Positions 25,632 through 34,900 of a DNA stretch of 64,000 bases are shown one piece after another. The position numbers were made by a program, and so were the translations under genes. The first letter of the stretch is position 1, and each line of letters starts with the position of its first letter. Source of the stretch: Prevotella sp. UBA2809 (GTDB taxonomy: Bacteria; Bacteroidota; Bacteroidia; Bacteroidales; Bacteroidaceae). The notes under the pieces are model-generated. The model saw only the letters and a list, made by a program, of their open reading frames with translations. It made no database searches and had not been told where the DNA came from. The DNA lies in the NCBI GenBank assembly GCA_002351725.1, contig DEHD01000008.1, positions 108,495-172,494 on the forward strand. Direction: 5' to 3'.

Positions 25632-25853
25632 ATGGAAAAAGATTTTATCATTAGGGCCTATACCAAGAAGGAGTTGGCGCTGTGCTACTTCCCTAACAGC
25701 AATCCGCGCACGGCAGTTAACCACCTTATGAGTTGGATAAACCGCTGCACCACGCTTTGGGAACAACTTCAAGACACAGGATACAGCACCACCAGCAAGG
25801 CTTTTACGCCAAGACAGGTAAAGGCTATAGTAGAACAACTAGGCGAACCTTAA
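25632..25853 (+). CDS. DUF4248 family protein
   Basis: This 73-residue protein has the DUF4248 pattern: FIIRAYTKKELALCYFPNS near the N-terminus, then a helix-turn-helix-like stretch (RTAVNHLMSWINRC) and a C-terminal FTPRQVKAIVEQLG. The family is small, found in Bacteroidetes and commonly near HU-like and primase genes. Its function is unknown; a DNA-binding role is plausible from the fold suggestion. Confidence 0.8.
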   Translation: MEKDFIIRAYTKKELALCYFPNSNPRTAVNHLMSWINRCTTLWEQLQDTGYSTTSKAFTPRQVKAIVEQLGEP

Positions 25854-25926
25854 TTTTTCTTTGAAATAATGTTCCGCCATCGCACGGCATCGCCCGCCAT
25901 CGCCCAAACGGTGGCGGCGATTGTTG

Positions 25927-25934
25927 TACCTTTG
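25927..25934 (+). promoter_or_regulatory. Promoter -7 element of the HU-like gene
   Basis: TACCTTTG, just after a GC-rich CGCCATCGCC/GGTGGCGGCG inverted repeat (about 25888-25920) that could terminate or insulate upstream transcription. Confidence 0.6.
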
Positions 25935-25961
25935 TAATGTCAAAACAAAGGAGAAAAATAA

Positions 25962-25996
25962 CTCCCTAGTTAGAGAAAAAAATCTCCCTAGTTAGA
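25962..25996 (+). promoter_or_regulatory. Direct repeat CTCCCTAGTTAGA in the HU gene leader
   Basis: Two exact 13-base copies start 22 bases apart (25962, 25984), both in the untranslated leader of the HU-like gene and therefore placed to act as operator or RNA element. Confidence 0.5.
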
Positions 25997-26039
25997 CAGC
26001 AAAAATTTTATGTTTAACCCTTAAAAAAAAGTATTATTT

Positions 26040-26558
26040 ATGGCACTTAAAGTAAAAGCAACTGAACAGCTGATTAAAATCGGCAAGTACGAAGGTAAGT
26101 ATCGCTACATCATGATGCCCGAGTTGTACACATCACTCAGTCAGGAGAAGGTGATTAAGGAGGCTGCCCTTCGCAGCGGAGTAAGTAAAGGTATCATGCA
26201 GGCATGCTGGGATGCTGCAGGTGAGGTTATCAAGGCGTGGGCCACCGAAGGCCACTCGGTAGCGCTGCCAGGACTGGGCACCATGCGATTCGGACTGCGC
26301 GCCAAGAGTGTGGAGAAGGTAGACGAGGTGAAGGCAGGCCTCATTACCAGTCGCCGAATCATCTTCACACCAGCCGTTGAGCTGAAGGACGAACTTGCAG
26401 GTACCGCCATCCAGATTACCTGCTACGACCGCGATGGCAAGGAGGTGAAACGAGTTACCAGCACCGACAGCGGTGACATCGAGGATCCCGAGAATGATCA
26501 GCCATCAAGCGGCGGCCAGACCCAGCCATCAGGTGACGTTCCAGGCGAGGGAGATTAA
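26040..26558 (+). CDS. HU-like DNA-binding protein, Bacteroidetes long form
   Basis: This 172-residue protein has an HU/IHF-like core (about 15-120): YTSLSQEKVIKEAALRSGVSKG for the helical base, GHSVALPGLGTMRFGL for the strand region, and a shortened arm. A strand pair and a disordered acidic tail (PENDQPSSGGQTQPSGD) follow. Such extended HU-like proteins are frequent beside smalltalk peptides in Bacteroidales. It probably binds DNA without strong sequence preference. It has its own promoter and a 100-base leader. Confidence 0.85.
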   Translation: MALKVKATEQLIKIGKYEGKYRYIMMPELYTSLSQEKVIKEAALRSGVSKGIMQACWDAAGEVIKAWATEGHSVALPGLGTMRFGLRAKSVEKVDEVKAGLITSRRIIFTPAVELKDELAGTAIQITCYDRDGKEVKRVTSTDSGDIEDPENDQPSSGGQTQPSGDVPGEGD

Positions 26559-26639
26559 GCGCTAAGGGTCAGGGGCTAAGCCCCTACCCTTTGCACAATG
26601 TAAAAATTATAAAAATGATAAAATTTAAAAATTAATACC

Positions 26640-26741
26640 ATGACAAAGAGAGAAACTATTAAATTCATCGTACAGATGATTGCAAGTATCGCAACGGCGA
26701 TTGTTACAGCCCTCGGAGCAACAAGCTGCATGGGCATGTAG
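26640..26741 (+). CDS. Smalltalk protein
   Basis: A 33-residue peptide starting at ATG 26640 (MTKRETIKFIVQMIASIATA...) consists of a short charged N-terminus, one hydrophobic helix and a C-terminal TSCMGM. It matches the very small smalltalk family of Bacteroidetes, which I know to lie typically downstream of HU-like genes, as here. It is probably membrane-associated; its function is unknown. Confidence 0.85.
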   Translation: MTKRETIKFIVQMIASIATAIVTALGATSCMGM

Positions 26742-26744
26742 AAA

Positions 26745-26779
26745 AAGGAAAGAACCACCCCGAAGGTGGCTCTTTTCTT
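26745..26779. terminator. Bidirectional terminator after smalltalk
   Basis: GAACCACC CCGAA GGTGGCTC followed by TTTTC; A-rich on the other side, so it can also serve the convergent lipoprotein gene. Confidence 0.8.
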
Positions 26780-26790
26780 TATTCGTTTGA

Positions 26791-27606
26791 TTATTCTGTA
26801 ACTTTCGTCATTTCGAAGGTAGCGGTGTAGGTGGTGCCGTCGTCGCGCATGCGCAAGGCCGTCCACTTCATAACGCCGTCCTTTATACTCTCTATCTCCC
26901 ACCACTCGCGCAGTTCGTCGCTGTCGGCAGTCTGTTTCCAGCGGGTGCAGAGCAGAATGCCATCTACGAAGTACTCGGCAAGCACATCGTTGCTATTTAC
27001 CCACTCATCGCCTACCTTATTATAATAAACGTAGGTTCCGTCGGCTTTGTACTCCCAGCGGTGCAGTTGGCCGTCAGTGTGCTCGTCTTCCGAACTGGTA
27101 ACCTTGCCTTCCCATGTGCCAATGATGTCATTCTCAAAGTCGTTTTCTATGCGGATATAGTGCTCTTTGTCGTATACCTCATTAATAACCATTTCGCCAT
27201 CTAAATAGGCTTTCCAATCAGATTTCAAAAACATGTCATTGTCGGTAATAGAGAAAATCTGCGACACCGTGATATGTTTGATATGCTCATTTTCGATTGC
27301 AGTGAGCGTAACATTGATGCCATCGATGACGACGTCGGCTTTTGCATGATTGTTCCAAGAGTCGCTATAGAAATCTGAAAGACTACCGTACGCCTTTGTA
27401 GGCGACAAGAATGTGATGACTGCCTTCAGGTTGGTGGGACATGGTTGGCCATCTAATTCTTCGACCATCCACTTTCCGATAATCTTCTCAGAAATGTTGA
27501 GATCGGGCTGAGTGGGATTATCAACAACATCGGTATTACACGATGTGAACACACTTGCGCCGCAAACGAGGGTGGCGGCCAGCACCCAATTCATGATCTT
27601 TTTCAT
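26791..27606 (-). CDS. Lipocalin-like lipoprotein
   Basis: The product has 271 residues with a lipoprotein signal peptide (MKKIMNWVLAATLVCGASVFTSC; lipid-modified Cys at about 23). Two tandem strand-rich units follow, each opening with a lipocalin-type GxW motif: IIGKWMVEELDG (about 41) and DIIGTWEGKVTSS (about 160). This suggests two calycin-like barrels on the outer membrane or facing the periplasm. The ligand is unknown. It has its own promoter box. Confidence 0.75.
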   Translation of the reverse strand: MKKIMNWVLAATLVCGASVFTSCNTDVVDNPTQPDLNISEKIIGKWMVEELDGQPCPTNLKAVITFLSPTKAYGSLSDFYSDSWNNHAKADVVIDGINVTLTAIENEHIKHITVSQIFSITDNDMFLKSDWKAYLDGEMVINEVYDKEHYIRIENDFENDIIGTWEGKVTSSEDEHTDGQLHRWEYKADGTYVYYNKVGDEWVNSNDVLAEYFVDGILLCTRWKQTADSDELREWWEIESIKDGVMKWTALRMRDDGTTYTATFEMTKVTE

Positions 27607-27662
27607 AATTACGGTTTTAAATTATTGTTTGTCAAAAGGTTGTTATATATCTAAAATCGGTA

Positions 27663-27670
27663 CAAATATA
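27663..27670 (-). promoter_or_regulatory. Promoter -7 element of the lipocalin-like gene
   Basis: Minus-strand TATATTTG, 57 bases before the ATG. Confidence 0.5.
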
Positions 27671-27740
27671 CGTATTTTTTTCTTTCGTTGTTCTTTTTAA
27701 TAAAAAAAAGTAGTATTTTAACCTTTAAAAATTAAGTACC

Positions 27741-27860
27741 ATGACTAAAAAGGAAACCATTAAGTTTACAGATGGAGGGATGCAGGATTTTTCTAAAAAA
27801 GATTATCAGAATAACCTATATTTATCAAATATCGCTTATTATATTAACCTTTTTGGCTAA
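27741..27860 (+). pseudogene. Truncated second smalltalk copy
   Basis: A 39-codon frame opens with MTKKETIKF, matching the start of the smalltalk peptide at 26640. The upstream bases (TTTAAAAATTAAGTACC) also match. The hydrophobic helix and TSC end are gone and unrelated sequence follows. It looks like a remnant of a duplicated smalltalk gene. Apart from this and the promoter boxes at both ends, I see nothing in 27607-28063. Confidence 0.6.
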
Positions 27861-28025
27861 AAATTTGGTTATTACAATAAGTTTAATTATGTAAGACACA
27901 GGGCGACTTCTTGATTTCTGGGTGGTAGGGCTGCTGTATTGAAGAATTTTTAGACTTATGTCAATTTTTAAAAGTTAATTTGTTTTTTAGAGGATGAGAT
28001 TGTCGATATATCCATTTAAAATGCT

Positions 28026-28033
28026 TACCTTTG
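28026..28033 (+). promoter_or_regulatory. Promoter -7 element of the acyl-CoA thioesterase gene
   Basis: TACCTTTG followed by CAGC, 30 bases before ATG 28064. Confidence 0.6.
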
Positions 28034-28063
28034 CAGCCAACTGATTAAGACTTGGGTAAAAAG

Positions 28064-28501
28064 ATGGCAGAAGAAACAAATAATGGGTATAGACACATCG
28101 TACCATTACAGATAAGATTTAACGATGTAGACAAGTTCGGTCATGTCAATAATACGATCTATTTTCAGTTCTACGACACTGCAAAAACAGACTATATCGC
28201 CACCGTGTGCAAGGATGTGGATTGGGAACGGCAGGCTATTGTAGTTGTGAAGATTGAGGCTGATTTTATTTCTCAGATTAAAGGCAATAACCATATTGCC
28301 GGACGTACTCGTATAACCAAGATAGGAAACAAGAGTTTCCATCTTGAACAGGATATCATAGATACCGATACGCAAGAAGTCAAAAGCCATTGCACATCGA
28401 TCATGGTACTATACGATTTGGAACACCATCAAACCATTCCTCTTCCTGACGAGTGGCGCCAGGCCATCACCAACTACGAGGGACTTGCTAGTGACAAATA
28501 A
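28064..28501 (+). CDS. Acyl-CoA thioesterase, 4HBT/YbgC type
   Basis: This is a 145-residue single hot-dog protein starting at ATG 28064 (MAEETNNGY); an upstream TTG is not needed. The catalytic-site stretch RFNDVDKFGHVNNTIYFQFYD has the conserved Asp in the DxxGHVNN pattern. It hydrolyses acyl-CoA esters in the cytosol; the substrate is not predictable. It converges on cbiB with a 14-base overlap. Confidence 0.85.
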   Translation: MAEETNNGYRHIVPLQIRFNDVDKFGHVNNTIYFQFYDTAKTDYIATVCKDVDWERQAIVVVKIEADFISQIKGNNHIAGRTRITKIGNKSFHLEQDIIDTDTQEVKSHCTSIMVLYDLEHHQTIPLPDEWRQAITNYEGLASDK

Positions 28502-29450
28502 TACTTTCGGCCAACAGCAAGGCAATCATCAAGATTTCAGCCATTCGATTCACTCGGATGGCTGTTTTCATATCCGCCGTGGTGAGTTCTCGGTCGTTCT
28601 CGCCGATATAGGGTTTATCGAAGACTTCGCCAAAATACTTATGCGGACCACCGAATCGACAATTGAGAATTCCTGCCAAAGCTGCCTCTGGGTAGCCGCT
28701 GTTGGGCGAGGCGTGATTTTTTCCGTTTCGATGAACGAAACGGAGGTGATAGGTGATAGGTGATGGGTGATGGTTGATACCACCAACACCTAACACCCAA
28801 CTCCCAACAACCATCAGCAACGCTGTTAAGCGTGCTGGTATATAATTAGCCACATCGTCGATATGAGCTGCCCAACAGCCAAACTGCAGATAACGCTCGG
28901 TATGATAGCCTATCATCGAGTCGAGTGTGTTCACCATCTTATATGCCAGCATACCTGGAGTTCCCAGAATAGCCAACCAGAACAGAGGGGCTATCACTCC
29001 GTCGCTCAGGTTCTCAGCAAGCGTTTCGAGGGCTGCAGTACGAACCTCTTGTGCCGATAGTTCTGACGTATCACGTCCTACGATGCGCGCCACTTGCGCC
29101 CTACCCTCGTCTAACGAGCGGTCCAATGCCAGGAACACGTCGCGCACCTCTTTTATAAGAGTGGTTCCTGCCAAGCAGTAGAAAACCACAATGGCATCGA
29201 AAACGAAAACCACCCACATCGACACGCCCATCAGCCACCATCGCACCAGCCAGCTGATGCCAAACACCAAAGCAATCAACGCCACCGCCATCAAGCCCCC
29301 TTTCAGCTTGCGATGGCCGCCACTATTCAGCCGTTTCTCGCCAAAGGCAATCATCTTACCGAACCACACAATGGGATGTGGCAATCTTTCAGGATCACCA
29401 AAAACAAAATCCAATAGCCAGCCTATTATCAATGAAATCGGACTAATCAT
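28488..29450 (-). CDS. cbiB: Adenosylcobinamide-phosphate synthase CbiB, with repeat insertion
   Basis: This 320-residue integral membrane enzyme attaches the aminopropanol arm to adenosylcobyric acid. It has the N-terminal GWLLDFVFGDPERLPHPIVWFG signature, several membrane helices, the central ETLAENLSDGVIAPLFW motif, and the C-terminal SPNSGYPEAALAGIL signature. Between PARLTALLM and the C-terminal signature lies an extra segment (about residues 214-237, with NHHPSPITYH) encoded by two arrays of 7-bp repeats. That loop is not expected in the family. It is divergent from the cobSUT operon. Confidence 0.92.
   Translation of the reverse strand: MISPISLIIGWLLDFVFGDPERLPHPIVWFGKMIAFGEKRLNSGGHRKLKGGLMAVALIALVFGISWLVRWWLMGVSMWVVFVFDAIVVFYCLAGTTLIKEVRDVFLALDRSLDEGRAQVARIVGRDTSELSAQEVRTAALETLAENLSDGVIAPLFWLAILGTPGMLAYKMVNTLDSMIGYHTERYLQFGCWAAHIDDVANYIPARLTALLMVVGSWVLGVGGINHHPSPITYHLRFVHRNGKNHASPNSGYPEAALAGILNCRFGGPHKYFGEVFDKPYIGENDRELTTADMKTAIRVNRMAEILMIALLLAESIICH
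28744..28808. repeat. Two adjoining heptamer arrays inside cbiB
   Basis: Five units of RGGTGAT (28744-28778) are followed by about four units of MCCYAAC (28780-28808). Both lie in frame within cbiB. The first unit is the reverse complement of the ATCACCC array inside cobT. Confidence 0.8.
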
Positions 29451-29455
29451 AAGTG

Positions 29456-29463
29456 CAAAGGTA
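29456..29463 (-). promoter_or_regulatory. cbiB promoter -7 element
   Basis: Minus-strand TACCTTTG directly before the cbiB start, leaving almost no leader and no room for a cobalamin riboswitch. Confidence 0.5.
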
Positions 29464-29506
29464 CAATATTAATTTGTTATTTCTTTGTTCATACGGAAAA
29501 ATAACG

Positions 29507-29514
29507 TATCTTTG
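29507..29514 (+). promoter_or_regulatory. cobSUT promoter -7 element
   Basis: TATCTTTG, 20 bases before the cobS ATG; no riboswitch-sized leader. Confidence 0.6.
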
Positions 29515-29533
29515 CCAACAAAAAACTAAGTTT

Positions 29534-30313
29534 ATGCAGATAGATATAGATCAGACCCACTGGTACGACAGAATATGGGCGGCACTGATATTCTTTACTC
29601 GACTGCCCTTCTGGCGACTCCATCAACCGCCTAAGGAGTGCTATCAGACGGTAGTAGAACACTGGCCTTTGGCTGGATGGATAACAGGTGGAGCGATGGC
29701 TGCAACGCTGTATTTCGGCAGTTGGTATCTGCCTTATCCTATTGCTGTTTTGTTGGCGATAGTAGTAAGACTGCTGGTAACAGGAGCTCTGCACGAAGAC
29801 GGACTTGCCGACTTCCTCGACGGATTCGGAGGTGGTGGTAGCAATCGCGAACGCATACTTGCCATCATGAAGGATTCGCATATCGGCACATATGGTGTTA
29901 TAGGACTGATATTCTACGAATTGCTATTGGCAACTGTCCTACTATCGATGACACCAGAGCTGGCTGCACTCACCATTCTGGCAGCCGACCCATACTCAAA
30001 GATGGTAACATCGCAACTCATTACGATGATGCCTTACGCCAGAAGCGAAGAAGAAGCAAAAAACAAAACCGTTTATCGCAAAATAAGTTGGCAAGCTGGC
30101 GTGGGATTAGCCATCCAAGGTCTACTGCCAATGGCTGCATATATTTGGTATACTGGCATGCGTTGGGATCTGATAATCTTCATCCCCGCTCTCGTTATGT
30201 ATTTTCTCTATCTGCTTATCTGGCGCAAGATTCACGGATACACAGGCGATTGCTGCGGAGCAGTATGCCTGTTGGTTGAACTTACCGTTTATTTAGTAGT
30301 TTGCACACAATGA
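29534..30313 (+). CDS. cobS: Adenosylcobinamide-GDP ribazoletransferase
   Basis: This 259-residue membrane enzyme joins the lower ligand to adenosylcobinamide-GDP in the last steps of cobalamin assembly. It has DRIWAALIFFTRLPFWR at the N-terminus, the conserved GALHEDGLADFLDGFGGG (about 80-97) with metal-binding acids, DSHIGTYGVIGL, and several membrane helices. ATG 29534 (MQIDIDQTHW) was chosen because the promoter lies inside the longer frame. Its stop overlaps the cobU start (ATGA). Confidence 0.93.
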   Translation: MQIDIDQTHWYDRIWAALIFFTRLPFWRLHQPPKECYQTVVEHWPLAGWITGGAMAATLYFGSWYLPYPIAVLLAIVVRLLVTGALHEDGLADFLDGFGGGGSNRERILAIMKDSHIGTYGVIGLIFYELLLATVLLSMTPELAALTILAADPYSKMVTSQLITMMPYARSEEEAKNKTVYRKISWQAGVGLAIQGLLPMAAYIWYTGMRWDLIIFIPALVMYFLYLLIWRKIHGYTGDCCGAVCLLVELTVYLVVCTQ

Positions 30314-30864
30314 AAAAGATTATACTTATCACAGGCGGACAACGCTCTGGCAAGAGCACTAAGGCCGAAGAGTTGGCTCTCTCACTTAGCGATAATCCAG
30401 TTTATCTCGCTACAGCTCATATCTGGGATGATGAGTTTCGTAAAAGAGTTCAAAAACACCAAGAACGTCGCGGCCCACAATGGACAAATATCGAAGAAGA
30501 GATAAACATTAGTAACCACGATGTTACAGGTCGTGTAGTAGTTATCGACTGTATCACACTTTGGCTCACTAACATTATTTCCATTGAACATGGAACATGG
30601 AACATTGAACATTATTTGGAAAAAGCAAAGAAGGAGTTTGATGCATTTACCAAGTATGATGCCACATTCATCTTCGTAACTAACGAGATAGGACTTGGCG
30701 GTGTCAGTACCAACCAACTGCAACGCAAGTTTACCGACCTTCAAGGTTGGATGAACCAATACATCGCCCAGAAGGCCGACGAAGTTATCCTGATGGTAAG
30801 TGGAATACCTGTAATGGTTAAGGAGACAAGGAGACAAGGAGTTCAAGGAGTTCAAGACAAATGA
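30310..30864 (+). CDS. cobU: Adenosylcobinamide kinase / guanylyltransferase
   Basis: This 184-residue bifunctional enzyme makes adenosylcobinamide-GDP. Its P-loop is GGQRSGKST (9-17), the ATAHIWDDEF region carries the guanylylated His, and VIDCITLWLTN and VTNEIGLGG are conserved. Residues about 92-101 (SIEHGTWNIEH) come from a CATTGAA-type heptamer array and the C-terminal tail (KETRRQGVQGVQDK) from another tandem repeat. The start and stop both overlap neighbours by 4 bases (cobS, cobT), so the operon is translationally coupled. Confidence 0.93.
   Translation: MKKIILITGGQRSGKSTKAEELALSLSDNPVYLATAHIWDDEFRKRVQKHQERRGPQWTNIEEEINISNHDVTGRVVVIDCITLWLTNIISIEHGTWNIEHYLEKAKKEFDAFTKYDATFIFVTNEIGLGGVSTNQLQRKFTDLQGWMNQYIAQKADEVILMVSGIPVMVKETRRQGVQGVQDK
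30582..30613. repeat. Heptamer array (CATTGAA) inside cobU
   Basis: Four 7-bp units (CATTGAA, CATGGAA, CATGGAA, CATTGAA) lie in frame between the LWLTN motif and the next helix. Related units occur at 47902-47918. Confidence 0.75.
30820..30857. repeat. Tandem repeat at the 3' end of cobU
   Basis: (AAGGAGAC)2 followed by (AAGGAGTTC)2 encodes the last residues of CobU. Confidence 0.7.
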
Positions 30865-31907
30865 TACAATTCAATATTAAGTCTACAGAAAAGTCATTAC
30901 AAACAGCGATACTGCATAAGATAGATAATCTGAATAAGCCCAAGGGCTCGTTAGGCCGATTGGAGGAACTGGCGATGCAGATATGCCTTATCCAGCAAAC
31001 ATTGGAGCCGAGTCTCGCCCACCCTTGCCACCTGCTTCTTGGTGGCGATCATGGTATAGAGCGCGAAGGTGTAAGCGTTTCTCCACGCGAGGTGACATGG
31101 CAACAGATGATAAACTTTACCCATGGCGGCGGTGGAGTTAACATGTTCTGCCGCCAGCATGGGTTCAAGTTAAGAATAGTGGATGTAGGTGTAGATTATG
31201 ACCTATCCAATATTGAAGGCATAATCCATCGCAAGATAGCACGTGGCACAAAGAATTTTCTCTATGAGCCTGCTATGAGTGAGAAAGAGTTCGACCAAGC
31301 CATCCAGATAGGTTGCGACTTAGTTGATGACTGCATAGCTGAAGGTTGCCGCATACTCAGCATTGGCGAAATGGGTATCGCCAACACTTCGCCCTCAAGC
31401 ATCTGGATGCACTTGTTTACAGGCATTCCCTTGAAAGACTGCATCGGAGCTGGCGCAGGTCTCGATACCCCAGGCATCCACCACAAATACGAGGTTCTTT
31501 CAAATGCATTAGCAAACTATCAAGCCACCACCCATCACCCAACACCCATCACCCATATCCGACACTTCGGTGGCTTCGAAATGATAGCCGCCATAGGCGC
31601 CATGCTGAAAGCCGCCGAAAAGCATCTGGTGATACTCGTCGACGGCTTTATAATGACAGCCTGCGCACTGGCAGCTATTCAGCTATATCCAGCTGCAAAG
31701 GATTATATGATTTTTACTCACTGTGGTGATGAGATCGGACACAAGCGCATGCTCGATGCGATGGGTGCAAATGCCTTGCTTAATCTTGGACTACGATTAG
31801 GCGAAGGCACTGGAGCACTCTGTGCATTCCCGATTGTTGATTCTGCTGTTCGCATGATGAACGAGATGAACAACTTCGACAATGCCCGCATCACCAAGTA
31901 TTTTTAG
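30861..31907 (+). CDS. cobT: Nicotinate-nucleotide-dimethylbenzimidazole phosphoribosyltransferase
   Basis: This 348-residue enzyme activates the lower ligand base of cobalamin. Conserved features are the N-terminal LNKPKGSLGRLEELA, GDHGIEREGVS, GEMGIANTSPSS, GAGAGLDTPG, the catalytic-region LVDGFIMTACALAA, and LGLRLGEGTGA with its Glu. Residues about 221-232 (ATTHHPTPITH) are encoded by an ATCACCC heptamer array at a place where I remember relatives having a short loop. Its stop overlaps by 4 bases the stop of the convergent protease gene. Confidence 0.94.
   Translation: MIQFNIKSTEKSLQTAILHKIDNLNKPKGSLGRLEELAMQICLIQQTLEPSLAHPCHLLLGGDHGIEREGVSVSPREVTWQQMINFTHGGGGVNMFCRQHGFKLRIVDVGVDYDLSNIEGIIHRKIARGTKNFLYEPAMSEKEFDQAIQIGCDLVDDCIAEGCRILSIGEMGIANTSPSSIWMHLFTGIPLKDCIGAGAGLDTPGIHHKYEVLSNALANYQATTHHPTPITHIRHFGGFEMIAAIGAMLKAAEKHLVILVDGFIMTACALAAIQLYPAAKDYMIFTHCGDEIGHKRMLDAMGANALLNLGLRLGEGTGALCAFPIVDSAVRMMNEMNNFDNARITKYF
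31527..31554. repeat. Heptamer array (ATCACCC) inside cobT
   Basis: ACCACCC, ATCACCC, AACACCC, ATCACCC: four 7-bp units in frame before the IRHFGGFEM segment. Same unit (reverse complement GGGTGAT) as in cbiB and queH. Confidence 0.8.
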
Positions 31908-34900
31908 CGAAGCATCTCCTCTACAGCACGCTCCAGCTGACGGTCGCGACCATTGATATAGTCCTCGGGGGTATTATATACCTCTATATCAGGATAGAGA
32001 GTTGTGTTCTCACCGAACACGCCACGCATATCGCGACAGCCCACCTGAGGAATACCAAACACCATACCATTCTGCAGGGTCTCCCACCAAACAGCAGTCA
32101 TAGTACCCGCTACTGGTGTACCTATCAGCTTACCTATCTTCAGTTCCTTATATACCCAAGGGAATCCATGTCCGTTACTATAATCGTCTTCACACATCAG
32201 CACGCACGATGGCTTTACCCACTTGTTATATGGATCTGAACCTACATACTTGCCATGAGGCACAAACTCCTGATACTTCTTACCGCTCAAAAGTGTGCAC
32301 AAGTCATCGTGCAACCAGCCGCCACCGTTATGACGTTCATCAACCACAGCAGCCACACGATTGCGGTTCTTGTCGCTAAGCAGTTCACGGTAAACTGTAC
32401 GGAAACTTGGGCTGTCCATAGCCTTTACGTGAACATAGGCCAGTTTGCCACCTGAGAGACTGTCAGTCATTTCGCGCTGACGATCAACCCAACGCTTATA
32501 CAGCAACTCATTCAGGGTGCTACGACCTATAGCCTTGATAGTCATGTCATTACGCTTACCGGTTGTAGGATTCATTATGGTCAGTCGTACACGCTTACCA
32601 GCCTTACCATCCAGCAATGGGAAGTAATCGTCGTTAGCCTTGATAGCTACACCGTCGATAGCCTCAATCACGCATCCTGCCACTACGCCAGTCTTCTTCT
32701 GAGCCAATGGCGAACGCTTGATAACCTCCTCAATTCGAAGTCCATCGCCCTGATAGTTCTGGTCGATAAACACACCCAATGAAGCTGTGCTTAATGATGC
32801 ACCGTTTGGATAATATCTGGCACCAGTGTGCGATGCATTCAGTTCGCCCAGCATCTCGCTCAGCATATCCTTGAAGTCGTACTCGTTATTGATATAAGGC
32901 AGGAATCGGCGGTAGTTGTCGCGATAGCCTTCCCAGTCAACCTGGTGCAAATTCTCTACATAGAACTTATCCTTTACCTGACGCCAGATGTGGTCGAACA
33001 GATATTCACGCTCCTCGTATGGACGATAATTGAACACTGTCTCGAAATCAACATTCTTGGTAGATTTCTTGCCCAGATCCAGTTTCTTGATGCCGCCTCT
33101 TGAAGCCAGGAACAGGTTGTTGAACTTCTTGTCGGCAAACATTCTGCCGCCGCCAACACCCTTCATCAGCAACTCGGTCTTATCCTCACGCAGATAGTGA
33201 ACCCACAGGTCCAAGCCACCTTCGAAAGCAGCCTGATAATAGAGTGTGTCGCCCTTCAATACGGCATCGCCCATGTGAGCCGAGTTATCTGTTACGCGCA
33301 CAATGCGATCGCGACAATTCTCCAAGTCGAATGTCAACAACTTCTCTGCCTTGGGTTTCTCGGCATTCTTTTTCTTACTGTCTTTCTTCTTAGCATCCTT
33401 ATCGTCCTTTTTCTCGTCTTTCTTTGCATCCTTCTCGGCCTCTTCCAGAATCTCCTTATCCTCCTTACTCATAGTAAAGCGATCGTAAGCATCCACATCG
33501 AAGAACATCACATAGTAGTCGCTCTCGGCGCCCCAGCTGCCGTGACTGCGATATCCGGCACGGTCGCTTTCAAAAAGCATGGCCTTGCCACCAAGCACCC
33601 AACGGGCCGAACCCTCGTTGTAGCCACTCTCGGTAAGATTGTGTACCTCGCCGTTGCCGCTGGCATTTATCAAGGCAATGTCGCTGCTGTTCCATCCACC
33701 AGTACCTATATAGCTGGCCAACAGCCACTTGCTGTCAGGACTCCACTCAAACCATAGGTCGCCATCACGGTAAGAGAAGTTGTACTTACCATCAAGCACG
33801 GTGCGCTCCCGTCCTGTCTTCAGGTTAATAACGCAGAGCTCCGAGCGGTTCTTGAAGTAAGCCACCTCCTTGCCATCAGGACTGTACTGTGGTTGCAGCG
33901 ATGTCTCGTTACTCTGTGTCAGTCGCTCCTCATCCAGGGCGGTAGCGTAAGTAAAGAGTTTCTCGTTCTTATTCTTCAGTTTGGTCTGATATATCTGCCA
34001 TACGCCACCACGCTCTGCGCAGTACACCAGACTGCGTCCGTCGGGGGCGAAGTCCACACTGCGCTCCTGCTGTGGGGTGTTGGTAATCTGCTTAGTTGTT
34101 TTATACTCCACCGAAGTTACGAAGATGTCACCACGCAGAATGAAAGCCACCTCTTTGGCATCAGGCGAGAGACTTATTTCTGTCACACCGCTCGAGCGGA
34201 GCTGGCGTATCAGATCCTTGTCCTGTCGATCGGCCGTAATACTAACATTTACCTTCTGTGGCTCAGAGCCCTCCTTCAGAGTATATATCTCGCCATTCTG
34301 GCTGTAGCAGAGCGTTCCCTCATTGCTTACAGACAGATAGCGTACGGGATTCATCTTGTGGTGCGAGAGCTGCTTTTTGCCCGAACCATCGATATTGCGG
34401 CGATACACGTTGAAGGTACCATCTTCCTCGCTGGTATAATAATACGAGTTGTCGTCGGCCCAGCGTGGTGTACGGTCCTCGCCCTTAAAATCAGTCAAGC
34501 GTGTATAGTGTCCATCCTGCACCATCCAGATGTCGCGACATATAGGACTCTGATGATGCTTGCGGAAGGGATCCTCGTAGCCTTTATAGTCGTGATACAA
34601 CATACGACCATCCTTGGCAAAGCTGATATCCTCCATAGGCAGAGTTGAGAACATTCGTGGGCGTCCGCCCTTGATGCTCACCTCGTACACCTGATTATCG
34701 CCTGGGAAGAGAATAGACTGAGCCGATGGCATCCACGATGCCGAGAACAGTACATGCTCGTTGTCTTTCCACACCATAGGCATCTCGTTAGTGCTGTTAG
34801 TTGTAAGACGTACAGGCTCGCTGCCGTGAGCATCCATCACATAAACATCCATGCTACCCTCGCGACTCGACGCGAAAGCCAGCTTGGTGCCATCAGGGCT

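Noticed and set aside
28744..28808. CRISPR-like array
   Set aside because: Units are 7 bp without spacers and no cas genes are present; these are simple tandem heptamers.
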